A DNA stretch of 64,000 bases from Streptomyces sp. SirexAA-E (lineage in GTDB: Bacteria; Actinomycetota; Actinomycetes; Streptomycetales; Streptomycetaceae): assembly GCF_000177195.2 (NCBI RefSeq), contig NC_015953.1, positions 4,278,001-4,342,000 on the forward strand. The letters are read 5' to 3'. The first letter of the stretch is position 1; each line of letters begins with the position of its first letter. Made by a program: the position numbers and the translations under genes. Positions 24,278-34,097 of the stretch are shown one piece after another. The notes beneath the pieces were generated by a model that ran no database searches, was not told the origin of the DNA, and worked only from the letters and a program-made list of their open reading frames with translations.

Positions 24278-25564
24278 GTGACCGAGCAGCCCTTGTCCGA
24301 ACACAGCGCGGACGTCATCGTCGTCGGCGCCGGTCCCGCCGGTTCCACGACCGCGTACTACCTCGCGAAGGCCGGGCTGGACGTCCTCCTCCTGGAGAAG
24401 ACGGCCTTCCCCCGGGAGAAGGTCTGCGGCGACGGCCTCACCCCGCGCGCCACCAAGCAGCTGGTCTCCATGGGCATCGACATCTCCGAAGAGGCCGGCT
24501 GGCTCCGCAACAAGGGCCTGCGCATCATCGGCGGCGGAGTCCGCCTCCAGCTGGACTGGCCCGACCTCGCCTCGTACCCGGACTACGGACTGGTCCGCAA
24601 GCGCGACGACTTCGACGAGCAGCTGGCCCGGCAGGCGCAGAAGGCGGGCGCGCGGCTGCACGAGCGGTGCAACGTCGGCGCCCCGATCACCGACGCGCGT
24701 ACCGGCCGCATCACCGGCGTGCACGCCAAGCTCGGCGAGGAGAAGACCCCGGTCACCTTCCACGCCCCGCTGGTCGTCGCCGCCGACGGCAACTCCACCC
24801 GGCTCTCACTGGCCATGGGGCTGCACCGCCGTGACGACCGTCCGATGGGCGTCGCGGTACGGACGTACTTCACCTCGCCCCGCCACGACGACGACTACCT
24901 GGAGTCCTGGCTGGAGCTGTGGGACCGGCGCGGCGCCGAGGACCGCCTGCTGCCGGGCTACGGCTGGATCTTCGGCATGGGCGACGGCACGTCCAACGTC
25001 GGGCTCGGCATCCTCAACTCCTCGTCCGCCTTCAAGGAGCTCGACTGGCGCGAGGTGCTGAAGGCCTGGTGCGCCTCGATGCCCGAGGACTGGGGGTACA
25101 CCCCGGAGAACATGACGATGCCGATCCGGGGCGCCGCGCTCCCCATGGCCTTCAACCGCCAGCCGCACTACACCAAGGGGCTGCTGCTCGTCGGTGACGC
25201 GGGCGGGCTCGTCAACCCGTTCAACGGCGAGGGCATCGCCTACGCCATGGAGTCCGGCCAGATCGCCGCCGACGTCATCGTGCAGGCCCAGGCCCGAGCG
25301 ACGGCCGCCCAGCGCGAACTGGCCCTCCAGCACTACCCGAAGGTGCTCAAGGAGACCTACGGCGGGTACTACACGCTGGGCCGTGCCTTCGTGAAGATGA
25401 TCGGCAACCCCAAGGTCATGAAGATCGCGACCCAGCGCGGTCTGACCCATCCGCTGCTGATGAAGTTCACGCTGAAGATGCTCGCCAACCTCACCGACCC
25501 CACCGGCGGCGACGCCATGGACCGCATCATCAACGGGCTCTCCAAGGTCGCCCCGAAGGCCTGA
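24278..25564 (+). CDS. Geranylgeranyl reductase family flavoprotein (probable menaquinone side-chain reductase)
   Basis: 428 residues. The N-terminal FAD-binding motif GAGPAG is at 17-22, preceded by DVIVV and followed by the acidic end LLLEK near 39-43. The family signature CGDGLTPRA (about 50-58) and the second FAD contact LLVGDAGGLVNPFNGEGI near 306-323 are intact. Relatives such as mycobacterial MenJ saturate one isoprene unit of menaquinone. Streptomyces menaquinones are partly hydrogenated, which fits. Substrate assignment is by context with menG and nuo; archaeal members reduce lipid chains. GTG 24278 lies close to the conserved start. Confidence 0.88.
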   Translation: MTEQPLSEHSADVIVVGAGPAGSTTAYYLAKAGLDVLLLEKTAFPREKVCGDGLTPRATKQLVSMGIDISEEAGWLRNKGLRIIGGGVRLQLDWPDLASYPDYGLVRKRDDFDEQLARQAQKAGARLHERCNVGAPITDARTGRITGVHAKLGEEKTPVTFHAPLVVAADGNSTRLSLAMGLHRRDDRPMGVAVRTYFTSPRHDDDYLESWLELWDRRGAEDRLLPGYGWIFGMGDGTSNVGLGILNSSSAFKELDWREVLKAWCASMPEDWGYTPENMTMPIRGAALPMAFNRQPHYTKGLLLVGDAGGLVNPFNGEGIAYAMESGQIAADVIVQAQARATAAQRELALQHYPKVLKETYGGYYTLGRAFVKMIGNPKVMKIATQRGLTHPLLMKFTLKMLANLTDPTGGDAMDRIINGLSKVAPKA

Positions 25565-25598
25565 GCGAAGCCGCCGGGGTCGCCGCCGGGCCCTGGGG

Positions 25599-25604
25599 TA
25601 GGTT
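25599..25604 (+). promoter_or_regulatory. Leaderless promoter of the mannosyltransferase gene
   Basis: TAGGTT ends 8 bases before the ATG at 25613 and there is no ribosome site between, which suits a leaderless transcript. It lies 35 bases after the reductase stop codon. Confidence 0.5.
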
Positions 25605-25612
25605 TGCGGACC

Positions 25613-27100
25613 ATGCGGGCAATGGGGGCATGGAGCGCCGGCGGCTGCCGCCGGCTGGGCACGGTGGGTGCTGCGGCGGCCGCTCTGGGCGGCTGGGCCG
25701 TCGGCACCCTGCCTGCCCATGACCCGTGGGGCCTGTGGGTCCCGCACGGCACCGCGGTGACCGCCGCCGGATACGTCCTGGCCTACGCCGGGCTCACCAC
25801 ACTCGTCGTCGCCTGGTGGCTGTACGGCAGGACGGGCGCCGGTGTCCGCCACACCCTGGTCACCCTCCTGTGGTGGGCCGTGCCGTTCGTCCTGGCCCCG
25901 CCGCTCTACAGCGCCGACGTCTACAGCTACCTCGCCCAGGGCGCGATGGTCCTCGAAGGGCACGACGTCTACAGCGTCGGCCCCTCGGTCCTGGACCCCG
26001 CCGGTCCGGGCGGCGACGCGGCCGCGAGCGTGGGGGGCCACTGGACCGACACCCCGGCCCCCTACGGCCCGTTCTTCCTGATCCTCGCGCGGGCGGCGGC
26101 CTGGGCGACCGGCGGCACGATCGTGCCCGGCGTCCTCGTCCTGCGGCTCGTCGCCCTGGGGGCGCTGGCCCTGATCGCCTGGGCGCTGCTGCGCCTGGCG
26201 CGTGAGCACGGCCGCGACGGGAGCGCCGCGCTGTGGCTGGGCGCGCTGAACCCGCTGCTGCTGATGCACGTGGTGGGCGGCGTGCACAACGACGGTCTGA
26301 TGGCCGGGCTGATGCTGGCGGGCGCGGTGTTCGCGCTGCGCGGGAGGTGGATCAGCGGCTCGGTGCTCATCGGGCTGGCCATGATGGTCAAGTCGCCCGC
26401 CGCGGTGGCGCTGCTCTTCGTGGGCGTCGTGGTGGGCCGGGCTGCCACCGGTCCGACGGCACGCCGGGTGGCCAAGGGGCTGCTGGGGCCCGGAGCGGTC
26501 GCCGGGGCGGTCGTGCTCCTGGTGACGCTGGTCGGCGGCACCGGGTTCGGCTGGCTGGACACCCAGGGTGTCGCGGGCCGTATCCACACCGCGCTCTCGG
26601 CCAGCAGCGACCTGGGGCTCGGACTCGGGCACCTGGGGCGGCTGCTGTTCGGTACCGACCCGGCGCCGGTCACCTCCGCCGTGCAGAACCTGGGGCTGGC
26701 GGCGGCCCTGGTCCTGATCGCCCTGCTGGCGTGGCGCTCCGCCGCCGGGCGGCTCCCACCGGTCCACGCCCTCGGCCTCGCGCTGCTGGCTCTGGTGGCC
26801 CTCTCCCCGATGGTGCAGCCGTGGTACCTGCTGTGGGGCGCGGTGGTGCTCGCCGCCACCGCGGGCGGGGGCCGGGCCCGCAGCGCGGTGGCGGTGCTGT
26901 CGGCGGCGCTCGTCTACGAGACGCAGCCCTCGGGGTCGACGCCCGCCTACGGGTTCGTGCTGGCGGGACTCACCTGTGTGCTCGGGGTGGTCCTCGTGCG
27001 CCGTACCGCGGCCGACCCCGGAGGACTCCCGGCGGACGATCCGGACACGGCGGCGGATACCGGGGCGGACAGGGCCGCCGGGTTGCGGACCGGGGCATGA
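25613..27100 (+). CDS. mptB: Polyprenol-phosphomannose-dependent alpha-1,6-mannosyltransferase (MptB-like)
   Basis: 495 residues with about 11 hydrophobic segments, a GT-C fold integral membrane glycosyltransferase. The first external loop carries YSADVYSYLAQGAMVLEG with the acidic D-V-Y-S-Y motif expected for the GT-C catalytic site. A second conserved patch is GVHNDGLMAGLMLAG. In mycobacteria MptA/MptB extend the mannan core of lipomannan. Streptomyces members are annotated in the same way, but their product is not established. ATG 25613 has TAGGTT at 25599-25604, so the message may be leaderless. A strong hairpin at 27104 ends the gene. Confidence 0.8.
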   Translation: MRAMGAWSAGGCRRLGTVGAAAAALGGWAVGTLPAHDPWGLWVPHGTAVTAAGYVLAYAGLTTLVVAWWLYGRTGAGVRHTLVTLLWWAVPFVLAPPLYSADVYSYLAQGAMVLEGHDVYSVGPSVLDPAGPGGDAAASVGGHWTDTPAPYGPFFLILARAAAWATGGTIVPGVLVLRLVALGALALIAWALLRLAREHGRDGSAALWLGALNPLLLMHVVGGVHNDGLMAGLMLAGAVFALRGRWISGSVLIGLAMMVKSPAAVALLFVGVVVGRAATGPTARRVAKGLLGPGAVAGAVVLLVTLVGGTGFGWLDTQGVAGRIHTALSASSDLGLGLGHLGRLLFGTDPAPVTSAVQNLGLAAALVLIALLAWRSAAGRLPPVHALGLALLALVALSPMVQPWYLLWGAVVLAATAGGGRARSAVAVLSAALVYETQPSGSTPAYGFVLAGLTCVLGVVLVRRTAADPGGLPADDPDTAADTGADRAAGLRTGA

Positions 27101-27103
27101 TGA

Positions 27104-27139
27104 CGGGCCGTCACCCCCGAGCGGGGGGATGACGGCCCG
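27104..27139. terminator. Bidirectional terminator between mptB and the NlpC/P60 gene
   Basis: The arms from 27104 (CGGGCCGTCAC...) and to 27139 (...ATGACGGCCCG) pair over about 16 bases with one mismatch around a short loop. The hairpin starts 4 bases after the mptB stop and faces the minus-strand gene ending at 27222, so it can serve both. Confidence 0.75.
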
Positions 27140-27221
27140 AAGCGCTTCACGACCGCTGGTGAATCGGCTGGTGGACCTGCCGTGAACCCCGCGGTGGGTC
27201 CGCTGTGGATCCGCTTGTGAA

Positions 27222-28076
27222 TCAGAGAACGCGGACCGCGCCCGACGGCGGGTCGTAGTCCAGCGACTTCTGCACCACACCGGTGCTGGAGTTCTGCGCG
27301 CCGACGAACTGGCCGCCGCCCACGTAGATCCCCACGTGGTACGCGCTGCCCGCGCCACCCCAGTACAGGATGTCGCCGGGCTGCAGGTTGTCGAGCGAGA
27401 CCTGGGTGCCGGCCGTCGACTGGCTCTGCGAGACGCGCGGCAGGTCGACACCCACCGTGCGGAACGCGGCCTGGACGAGACCGGAGCAGTCCCACGAGTT
27501 GGGGCCGGTGCCGCCGGAGACGTAGGCGTCGCCGATCTGGGCCTGGGCGAACGCGACGACGGAGGCCGCGGAGCCGGTGGCGCTGGAGGAGTACGACGCC
27601 GTCGAGGAACCGGCCGAGGACGAACCGGAGGACGAGGAGGAGGACGAGGACGAGCCGGTGGAGGCGCTGAGCGTGGTGCGCGCGGCCGTACGGGAGGCGC
27701 GCTCGGCGGCCTCCGCCTTCGCCTTGGCGGCGGCCTCGGCCTTCTTCTTGGCCTCGGCCTTGCGGACGGCCTCCGCCTTGGCCTTCTCGGCGGTCTTGGC
27801 GGCGCTCGCCGCGGCGGCTTCCTCGTTGGCGCGCGTCTCGAGGTCGAGCGCGACCTGCTGCGTCGCCTGGGCGGACGCGGCGACCGTGGTGGAGAGCCCG
27901 GCGGTGATGGTGGGCATCTCGATGGTCTGGGTCACCGGCTCGGCCTGGGCCGGTCCGGCGGCACCCGCGACCGCGATGGTGCTGAGGACGCCACCGGCAA
28001 CTCCGGCCCGCAGCGCCGTCTTCGAGGCGCTTTGGCGGGGCTTCCGGTGGCTGGGTATGTGAGCGGTGTGGGACAT
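27222..28076 (-). CDS. Secreted NlpC/P60 cell-wall hydrolase
   Basis: 284 residues. A signal peptide with a basic start and a hydrophobic core (VAGGVLSTIAVAGAAG) ends at an AQA-type site near residue 45. An Ala/Lys/Glu coiled region (about 75-130) and a Ser-rich linker (about 140-165) follow. The C-terminal NlpC/P60 domain has catalytic Cys197 in WDCSGLVQAAF and His247 in YHVGIYVGGG, with GDILYWG between. Such enzymes cut the D-Glu-to-diamino-acid bond of peptidoglycan stem peptides. ATG 28076 has no strong ribosome site; a frame from 28133 is possible. The large upstream region may carry a long leader. Confidence 0.92.
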   Translation of the reverse strand: MSHTAHIPSHRKPRQSASKTALRAGVAGGVLSTIAVAGAAGPAQAEPVTQTIEMPTITAGLSTTVAASAQATQQVALDLETRANEEAAAASAAKTAEKAKAEAVRKAEAKKKAEAAAKAKAEAAERASRTAARTTLSASTGSSSSSSSSSGSSSAGSSTASYSSSATGSAASVVAFAQAQIGDAYVSGGTGPNSWDCSGLVQAAFRTVGVDLPRVSQSQSTAGTQVSLDNLQPGDILYWGGAGSAYHVGIYVGGGQFVGAQNSSTGVVQKSLDYDPPSGAVRVL

Positions 28077-28204
28077 GGGTACTAGCGCTATCAGGGCTGT
28101 AGGGGTCCCATCAAGAAACGTGTGTTGCGACACAGTTACGTTCGGAACCTGTGAATCCGCTTATTTGGGGCCCTTATTGACGCCGTAGCGGGCAAAACGG
28201 ACGT

Positions 28205-28228
28205 TGGTGATCATGGTGGTGATCATGG
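28205..28228. repeat. Tandem 12-bp repeat TGGTGATCATGG x2
   Basis: Two exact, adjacent copies of TGGTGATCATGG, each with the palindrome TGATCA. They lie about 130 bases upstream of the NlpC/P60 start. The spacing of about one helical turn suits a dimeric regulator binding to one DNA face. Confidence 0.65.
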
Positions 28229-28661
28229 GTTTTCAGTAATACGCCCGAATTGCCCGCCGCTTACCATCCGTTCGCGCGGTTGGCCAAGCCCGCTTCCTCT
28301 GGCCCCGGCGCGCTCGTGACGCAGGTCACAGCAGGTGCCCCGGTCGGGAGGCAACCGTGTGCACGTGCCCCGCGTGGCCTTCCGTCGACTGTTCCGCTTG
28401 TGCCCTCATGTCCTGTTGGTGAGTCATGTCCGTTCGCTGGGCCACCTGTCGGGTGCCATCGGGCGGCCGTGTCCGGGAGCTCGTGAATACGTGCGCATTG
28501 TCCACATCGGTACCCGCCGCCCCCCGTCCGAGTGGCGGGTGAGTGAGGCCGCCCCCTATATCACCATGATCGTGTCCAGCGCCAATTTGCTTGTACGGTC
28601 CGTCGATTGATAGGGCGAGGCGCCTTTGACCTGCCATGACACCCCCGGATGTCACGTCTCG

Positions 28662-28771
28662 TGATCACTCGACCGCTTCGCGTGTGAAGATCACCGCTCA
28701 TACGACTTCATGATCGTTCGTCAGGTGGTGGAGATCACAAAGACGTTGGCGTACCCCGTGTCGCAGATCAC
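28662..28771 (+). promoter_or_regulatory. Cluster of GATCAC motifs upstream of the nuo promoter
   Basis: GATCAC occurs at 28663, 28689, 28733 and 28766. The last three share the longer form AGATCAC and are spaced 44 and 33 bases apart, close to whole helical turns. The first is part of the palindrome GTGATCAC. Such density is not expected by chance in DNA of this composition, and it ends just before the -10 box of nuoA. Confidence 0.5.
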
Positions 28772-28784
28772 AGGACGGCGGGCA

Positions 28785-28790
28785 TAGGAT
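28785..28790 (+). promoter_or_regulatory. Candidate -10 box of the nuo operon
   Basis: TAGGAT matches TANNNT. It predicts a start near 28797 and a leader of about 105 bases before nuoA. The -35 region is not consensus, which would fit a promoter needing an activator at the upstream GATCAC sites. Confidence 0.5.
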
Positions 28791-28806
28791 GCGGGGCAGT
28801 CGGGCT

Positions 28807-28822
28807 TGTGAACTGCCTCACA
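28807..28822 (+). promoter_or_regulatory. Rex-like redox operator upstream of nuoA
   Basis: TGTGAACTGCCTCACA matches the Rex operator pattern TGTGAA-N4-TTCACA at 11 of 12 fixed positions. It lies at about +11 to +26 from the predicted start, where repressor binding would block transcription. Rex senses NADH/NAD+, so control of the NADH dehydrogenase operon makes physiological sense. Confidence 0.65.
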
Positions 28823-28902
28823 TGTGCACGATCTTGATGAGGTGGCGAGCCGGTCGCCCGATGCGGTCCAACGGTCAAGGACGACTGGAAGGAGCGAGGA
28901 GC

Positions 28903-29262
28903 GTGAATGCCTACGCGCCCATCCTCGTGCTCGGCGCCCTCGGGGCAGGGTTTGCGATCTTCTCCGTGGTCATGGCCACGCTTATCGGCCCCAAGCGGTA
29001 CAACCGGGCAAAGCTCGAAGCGTACGAGTGCGGTATCGAACCCACACCCACGCCGGCCGGAGGCGGCCGCTTCCCCATCAAGTACTACCTGACGGCGATG
29101 CTGTTCATCGTCTTCGACATCGAGATCGTCTTCCTCTATCCCTGGGCGGTCACCTTCGACGCCCTGGGGATCTTCGGGCTCGTGGAGATGCTGCTCTTCG
29201 TGCTCACCGTCTTCGTCGCCTACGCGTATGTGTGGCGCCGGGGCGGCCTGGAATGGGACTGA
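28903..29262 (+). CDS. nuoA: NADH-quinone oxidoreductase subunit A
   Basis: 119 residues with three membrane helices (about 5-27, 62-82 and 90-110). It is a small membrane-arm subunit of complex I near the quinone channel. The conserved loop YECGIEPTPTPAGGGRFPIKYY (about 42-63) includes the Cys of the switch loop that contacts subunits H and D. GTG 28903 follows GGAGCGAGGA. It is the first gene of the 14-gene operon; nuoB begins 18 bases later. Confidence 0.97.
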   Translation: MNAYAPILVLGALGAGFAIFSVVMATLIGPKRYNRAKLEAYECGIEPTPTPAGGGRFPIKYYLTAMLFIVFDIEIVFLYPWAVTFDALGIFGLVEMLLFVLTVFVAYAYVWRRGGLEWD

Positions 29263-29280
29263 GGGGCTGAGGGGCACACC

Positions 29281-29835
29281 ATGGGACTCGAAGAGAAGCT
29301 GCCGAGCGGCTTCGTTCTGACCACTGTCGAGCAGGCCGCCGGGTGGGTGCGGAAGTCGTCCGTCTTCCCCGCCACCTTCGGCCTCGCCTGCTGCGCCATC
29401 GAGATGATGACCACCGGGGCCGGGCGCTACGACCTGGCCCGCTTCGGTATGGAGGTCTTCCGCGGCTCACCGCGCCAGGCGGACCTGATGATCGTCGCGG
29501 GCCGGGTCAGCCAGAAGATGGCACCCGTCCTGAGGCAGGTCTACGACCAGATGCCGAGCCCCAAGTGGGTCATCTCCATGGGCGTTTGCGCATCATCGGG
29601 TGGAATGTTCAACAATTACGCCATTGTTCAGGGTGTTGATCATATTGTCCCGGTCGATATCTATTTGCCGGGATGCCCGCCGCGTCCCGAGATGCTGATG
29701 GACGCCATCCTCAAGCTCCACCAGAAGATCCAGGGCTCCAAGCTCGGGGTCAACGCCGAGGAGGCGGCCCGCGAGGCGGAGGAGGCGGCCCTCAACGCGC
29801 TCCCCCTGATCGAGATGAAGGGGCTGCTGCGGTGA
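29281..29835 (+). CDS. nuoB: NADH-quinone oxidoreductase subunit B
   Basis: 184 residues. NuoB carries cluster N2, the [4Fe-4S] centre that passes electrons to menaquinone. The ligands are the tandem Cys37-Cys38 (FGLACCAIEMM), Cys103 (MGVCASSGGMF) and Cys132 (PGCPPRPE), all present. The C-terminal 35 residues are an Ala/Glu-rich extension. The short stretch at about 29590-29670 is less GC-rich than the rest of the operon although the protein is conserved there. Its stop overlaps the nuoC start (GTGA). Confidence 0.97.
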   Translation: MGLEEKLPSGFVLTTVEQAAGWVRKSSVFPATFGLACCAIEMMTTGAGRYDLARFGMEVFRGSPRQADLMIVAGRVSQKMAPVLRQVYDQMPSPKWVISMGVCASSGGMFNNYAIVQGVDHIVPVDIYLPGCPPRPEMLMDAILKLHQKIQGSKLGVNAEEAAREAEEAALNALPLIEMKGLLR

Positions 29836-30547
29836 GCGACGAGCAGAACACCAACAGCGGCCAGGTCCCCGCACCCGTCGACCGCTCCGGCGAGGTCATC
29901 GGCGTACGCAAGGGCATGTTCGGCGCGAACAACGGCGGCGACACCTCCGGTTACGGCGGACTCGTCCGTACCGTGACCCTGCCGGGTGCCACGTCCCGGC
30001 CGTACGGCGGCTGGTTCGACGAGGTGGCCGACGAGCTGGAGGGGGCCCTGGAGGAACAGGACCTGCTCCCGTCCGAGGCCATCGAGAAGACGGTCGTCGA
30101 CCGGGGCGAACTCACCTTCCACATCGCCCGCGAGCACCTGCCCCGGGTCGCCCGCACCCTGCGTGACGACCCCGCCCTGCGCTTCGAGCTCTGTACCGGG
30201 GTGAGCGGCGTCCACTACCTGGGGGACAAGGGCCGCGAGCTGCACGCGGTCTACCACCTGCGGTCGCTGACCCACGGGAGGCTGATCCGCCTGGAGGTGT
30301 CCACCCCGGACAGCGACCCGCACATCCCGTCCCTCGTCGAGGTCTACCCGACCAACGACTGGCACGAGCGCGAGACGTACGACTTCTTCGGGCTGGTCTT
30401 CGACGGGCACCCCGCCCTCACCCGGATCATGATGCCGGACGACTGGCAGGGCTTCCCGCAGCGCAAGGACTACCCGCTCGGCGGCATCGCCGTCGAGTAC
30501 AAGGGCGCCCAGATCCCGGCTCCGGACCAGCGGAGGTCGTACAGCTG

Positions 30548-30548
<1 letters not shown>
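29832..30548 (+). CDS. nuoC: NADH-quinone oxidoreductase subunit C
   Basis: 238 residues, a peripheral-arm 30-kDa-type subunit packing against NuoD. The family signature Y-P-T-N-D-W-H-E-R-E-T-Y-D-F-F-G is at about 174-189 and is followed by RIMMPDDWQGFPQRKDYPL. An N-terminal extension of about 70 residues precedes the fold. GTG 29832 overlaps the nuoB stop by 4 bases. C and D are separate genes here, unlike the CD fusion in E. coli. Confidence 0.96.
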
Positions 30549-31866
<1,318 letters not shown>

Positions 31867-31870
<4 letters not shown>

Positions 31871-32724
31871 CCGCGCCCAACCAAGAAGTCAGCCTGGGGA
31901 TGCCGCAGCTCCCCGCCCCCGCCTACCCGGCCGAGGTGCGTGCCCGGCTCGAAGCGGACGCGAAGGAGGTGATCGCCCGCTACCCCGGCAGCCGTTCGGC
32001 CCTCCTGCCGCTGCTGCACCTGGTGCAGTCCGAGGAGGGGTACGTCTCCCGTACGGGCATGGCCTTCTGCGCCGAACTCCTCGGCCTCACCACCGCCGAG
32101 GTCACCGCCGTCGCCACCTTCTACACGATGTACCGGCGCCGGCCGAGCGGCGACTACCAGGTGGGGGTCTGCACCAACACCCTGTGCGCGGTGATGGGCG
32201 GCGACGCCATCTTCGACCGGCTCAAGGACCACCTGGGCGTCGGCAACGACGAGACCACCGAGGACGGCAAGGTCACCCTCGAGCACATCGAGTGCAACGC
32301 GGCCTGCGACTTCGCGCCCGTCGTGATGGTCAACTGGGAGTTCTTCGACAACCAGACGCCGGAGAGCGCCACCCGGCTCGTCGACGACCTGATCGCCGGC
32401 CGGACCGTCGAACCCACCCGCGGCGCCCCCCTGTGCACCTACAAGGAGACGGCCCGCATCCTGGCCGGCTTCCCCGACCCCCGCCCCGGTGCCGTCGAGG
32501 CCACCGGCGGAGCGGGCGCCGCCTCCCTGATCGGGCTGAAGCTCGCCAAGGGCGAAGCAGTGGGGCAGGCCCGGGTGGTCGGCCCGCGGGGCGCGGCCCC
32601 CCGGGACACCCCGCCGCACGACCCGTCACCGACCGAGCACCTGAGCTCGCACGACGCACCGCAGCAGACATCGGCCTCCGACCCGGCGAACCCGGCCGGG
32701 CCCGCAGCCGAGGAGGGGGAGTGA
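31867..32724 (+). CDS. nuoE: NADH-quinone oxidoreductase subunit E with long C-terminal extension
   Basis: 285 residues. A thioredoxin-like domain binds the [2Fe-2S] cluster N1a through Cys102, Cys107 (CTNTLC), Cys143 and Cys147 (CNAAC). The family is usually about 160-175 residues; here a tail of roughly 80 residues rich in Pro, Ala, Ser and His follows, with low complexity and no motif I recognise. GTG 31867 overlaps the nuoD stop by 4 bases. The tail ends at the nuoF start codon, so it is not a sequencing artefact of a lost stop between genes. Confidence 0.96.
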
Positions 32725-34097
32725 TGACGTTGGCAGCCGAGATCGACAGAGACGGAACCAGTCCGGAGAAGCTCCTGTCCCCCGTCCTGTCGGCGTTCTG
32801 GGACGAGCCGGAGCCCTGGACCCTGGAGACCTACCGCCGTCACGACGGCTACGAGGGACTGCGCAAGGCGCTGGCCATGTCGCCGGACGACCTCATCGCG
32901 TACGTCAAGGACTCCGGTCTGCGCGGACGCGGCGGTGCCGGCTTCCCCACCGGCATGAAGTGGCAGTTCATCCCGCAGGGCGACGGCAAGCCGCACTACC
33001 TGGTGGTCAACGCCGACGAGTCGGAGCCGGGCACCTGCAAGGACATCCCGCTCCTCTTCGCCAACCCGCACAGCCTCATCGAGGGCATCGTGATCGCCTG
33101 TTACGCGATCCGCTCCTCGCACGCCTTCATCTATCTGCGCGGCGAGGTCGTCCCCGTGCTGCGGCGGCTGCACGAGGCCGTGCGCGAGGCCTACGAGGCG
33201 GGTTATCTGGGGGCGAACATCCTGGGTTCGGGGCTCGACCTGGAACTCACGGTGCACGCGGGTGCCGGTGCGTACATCTGTGGAGAGGAAACCGCGCTGC
33301 TCGACTCGCTCGAAGGACGGCGTGGCCAGCCCCGGCTGCGTCCCCCCTTCCCCGCGGTCGCCGGTCTGTACGCCTGTCCCACTGTCGTGAACAACGTCGA
33401 GTCCATCGCCTCGGTTCCCGCGATCCTGAACCGGGGCAAGGACTGGTTCAAGTCGATGGGCAGCGAGAAGTCCCCGGGCTTCACGCTGTACTCGCTCAGC
33501 GGCCACGTCGCCGGCCCCGGGCAGTACGAGGCCCCGCTCGGCATCACCCTGCGCCAACTGCTCGACATGAGCGGCGGGATGCGGGCCGGGCACCGGCTCA
33601 AGTTCTGGACCCCGGGCGGCTCCTCCACCCCGATGTTCACCGACGAACACCTCGACGTCCCGCTGGACTACGAGGGCGTCGGCGCCGCCGGTTCCATGCT
33701 CGGCACCAAGGCCCTCCAGTGCTTCGACGAGACCACCTGCGTGGTCCGGGCCGTCACCCGGTGGACCGAGTTCTACGCCCACGAGTCCTGCGGCAAGTGC
33801 ACGCCCTGCCGCGAGGGCACGTACTGGCTCGTCCAGCTGCTCCGCGACATCGAGGCCGGCAAGGGCGAGATGGCCGACCTGGACAAGCTCAACGACATCG
33901 CCGACAACATCAACGGCAAGTCCTTCTGCGCCCTCGGCGACGGCGCCGCCTCGCCGATCTTCTCCTCGCTCAAGTACTTCCGCGAGGAGTACGAGCAGCA
34001 CGTCACCGGCAAGGGCTGCCCCTTCGATCCCGCCAGGTCGACCCTCTGGGCCGACGACACAGACGACACGAACGCTCACCGGGGGGTGAACGCATGA
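32724..34097 (+). CDS. nuoF: NADH-quinone oxidoreductase subunit F
   Basis: 457 residues. NuoF oxidises NADH with FMN and passes electrons to a [4Fe-4S] cluster. The FMN/NADH site GRGGAGFPTG is at 68-77, and GAGAYICGEETALLDSLEG near 179-197 is intact. Cluster ligands are Cys356, Cys359, Cys362 (SCGKCTPCREG) and Cys402 (SFCALGDG). ATG 32724 overlaps the nuoE stop by one base; an in-frame GTG at 32721 is possible. The C-terminal Asp-rich tail is short. Confidence 0.97.
   Translation: MTLAAEIDRDGTSPEKLLSPVLSAFWDEPEPWTLETYRRHDGYEGLRKALAMSPDDLIAYVKDSGLRGRGGAGFPTGMKWQFIPQGDGKPHYLVVNADESEPGTCKDIPLLFANPHSLIEGIVIACYAIRSSHAFIYLRGEVVPVLRRLHEAVREAYEAGYLGANILGSGLDLELTVHAGAGAYICGEETALLDSLEGRRGQPRLRPPFPAVAGLYACPTVVNNVESIASVPAILNRGKDWFKSMGSEKSPGFTLYSLSGHVAGPGQYEAPLGITLRQLLDMSGGMRAGHRLKFWTPGGSSTPMFTDEHLDVPLDYEGVGAAGSMLGTKALQCFDETTCVVRAVTRWTEFYAHESCGKCTPCREGTYWLVQLLRDIEAGKGEMADLDKLNDIADNINGKSFCALGDGAASPIFSSLKYFREEYEQHVTGKGCPFDPARSTLWADDTDDTNAHRGVNA

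Larger units (their letters stand above)
28077..28902. other. 826-base regulatory region between NlpC/P60 and nuoA
   Basis: No protein gene is supported here. The region is less GC-rich than its surroundings. It contains a 12-bp tandem repeat (28205-28228), several GATCAC motifs up to 28771, the nuo -10 box (28785-28790), a Rex-like operator (28807-28822) and the nuoA ribosome site GGAGCGAGGA. The left part must hold the NlpC/P60 promoter and perhaps a long leader. I looked for the conserved core of a c-di-AMP riboswitch there and did not find it. Confidence 0.6.

Noticed and set aside
28077..28500. A c-di-AMP (ydaO) riboswitch before the NlpC/P60 gene
   Set aside because: This position would suit one in Streptomyces, but I did not find the conserved GCTGAAT, GGGGGA-ACC and CCGACAGCTAAC blocks on the minus strand. 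A covariance-model search would settle it.
28250..28655. Small genes in the region between NlpC/P60 and nuoA
   Set aside because: The open frames there lack ribosome sites, family-like sequence and the codon pattern of the neighbours.
32440..32724. A separate small gene at the end of nuoE
   Set aside because: The extension is in frame with NuoE without an internal stop and its last codon overlaps the nuoF start, so it is treated as a C-terminal tail.
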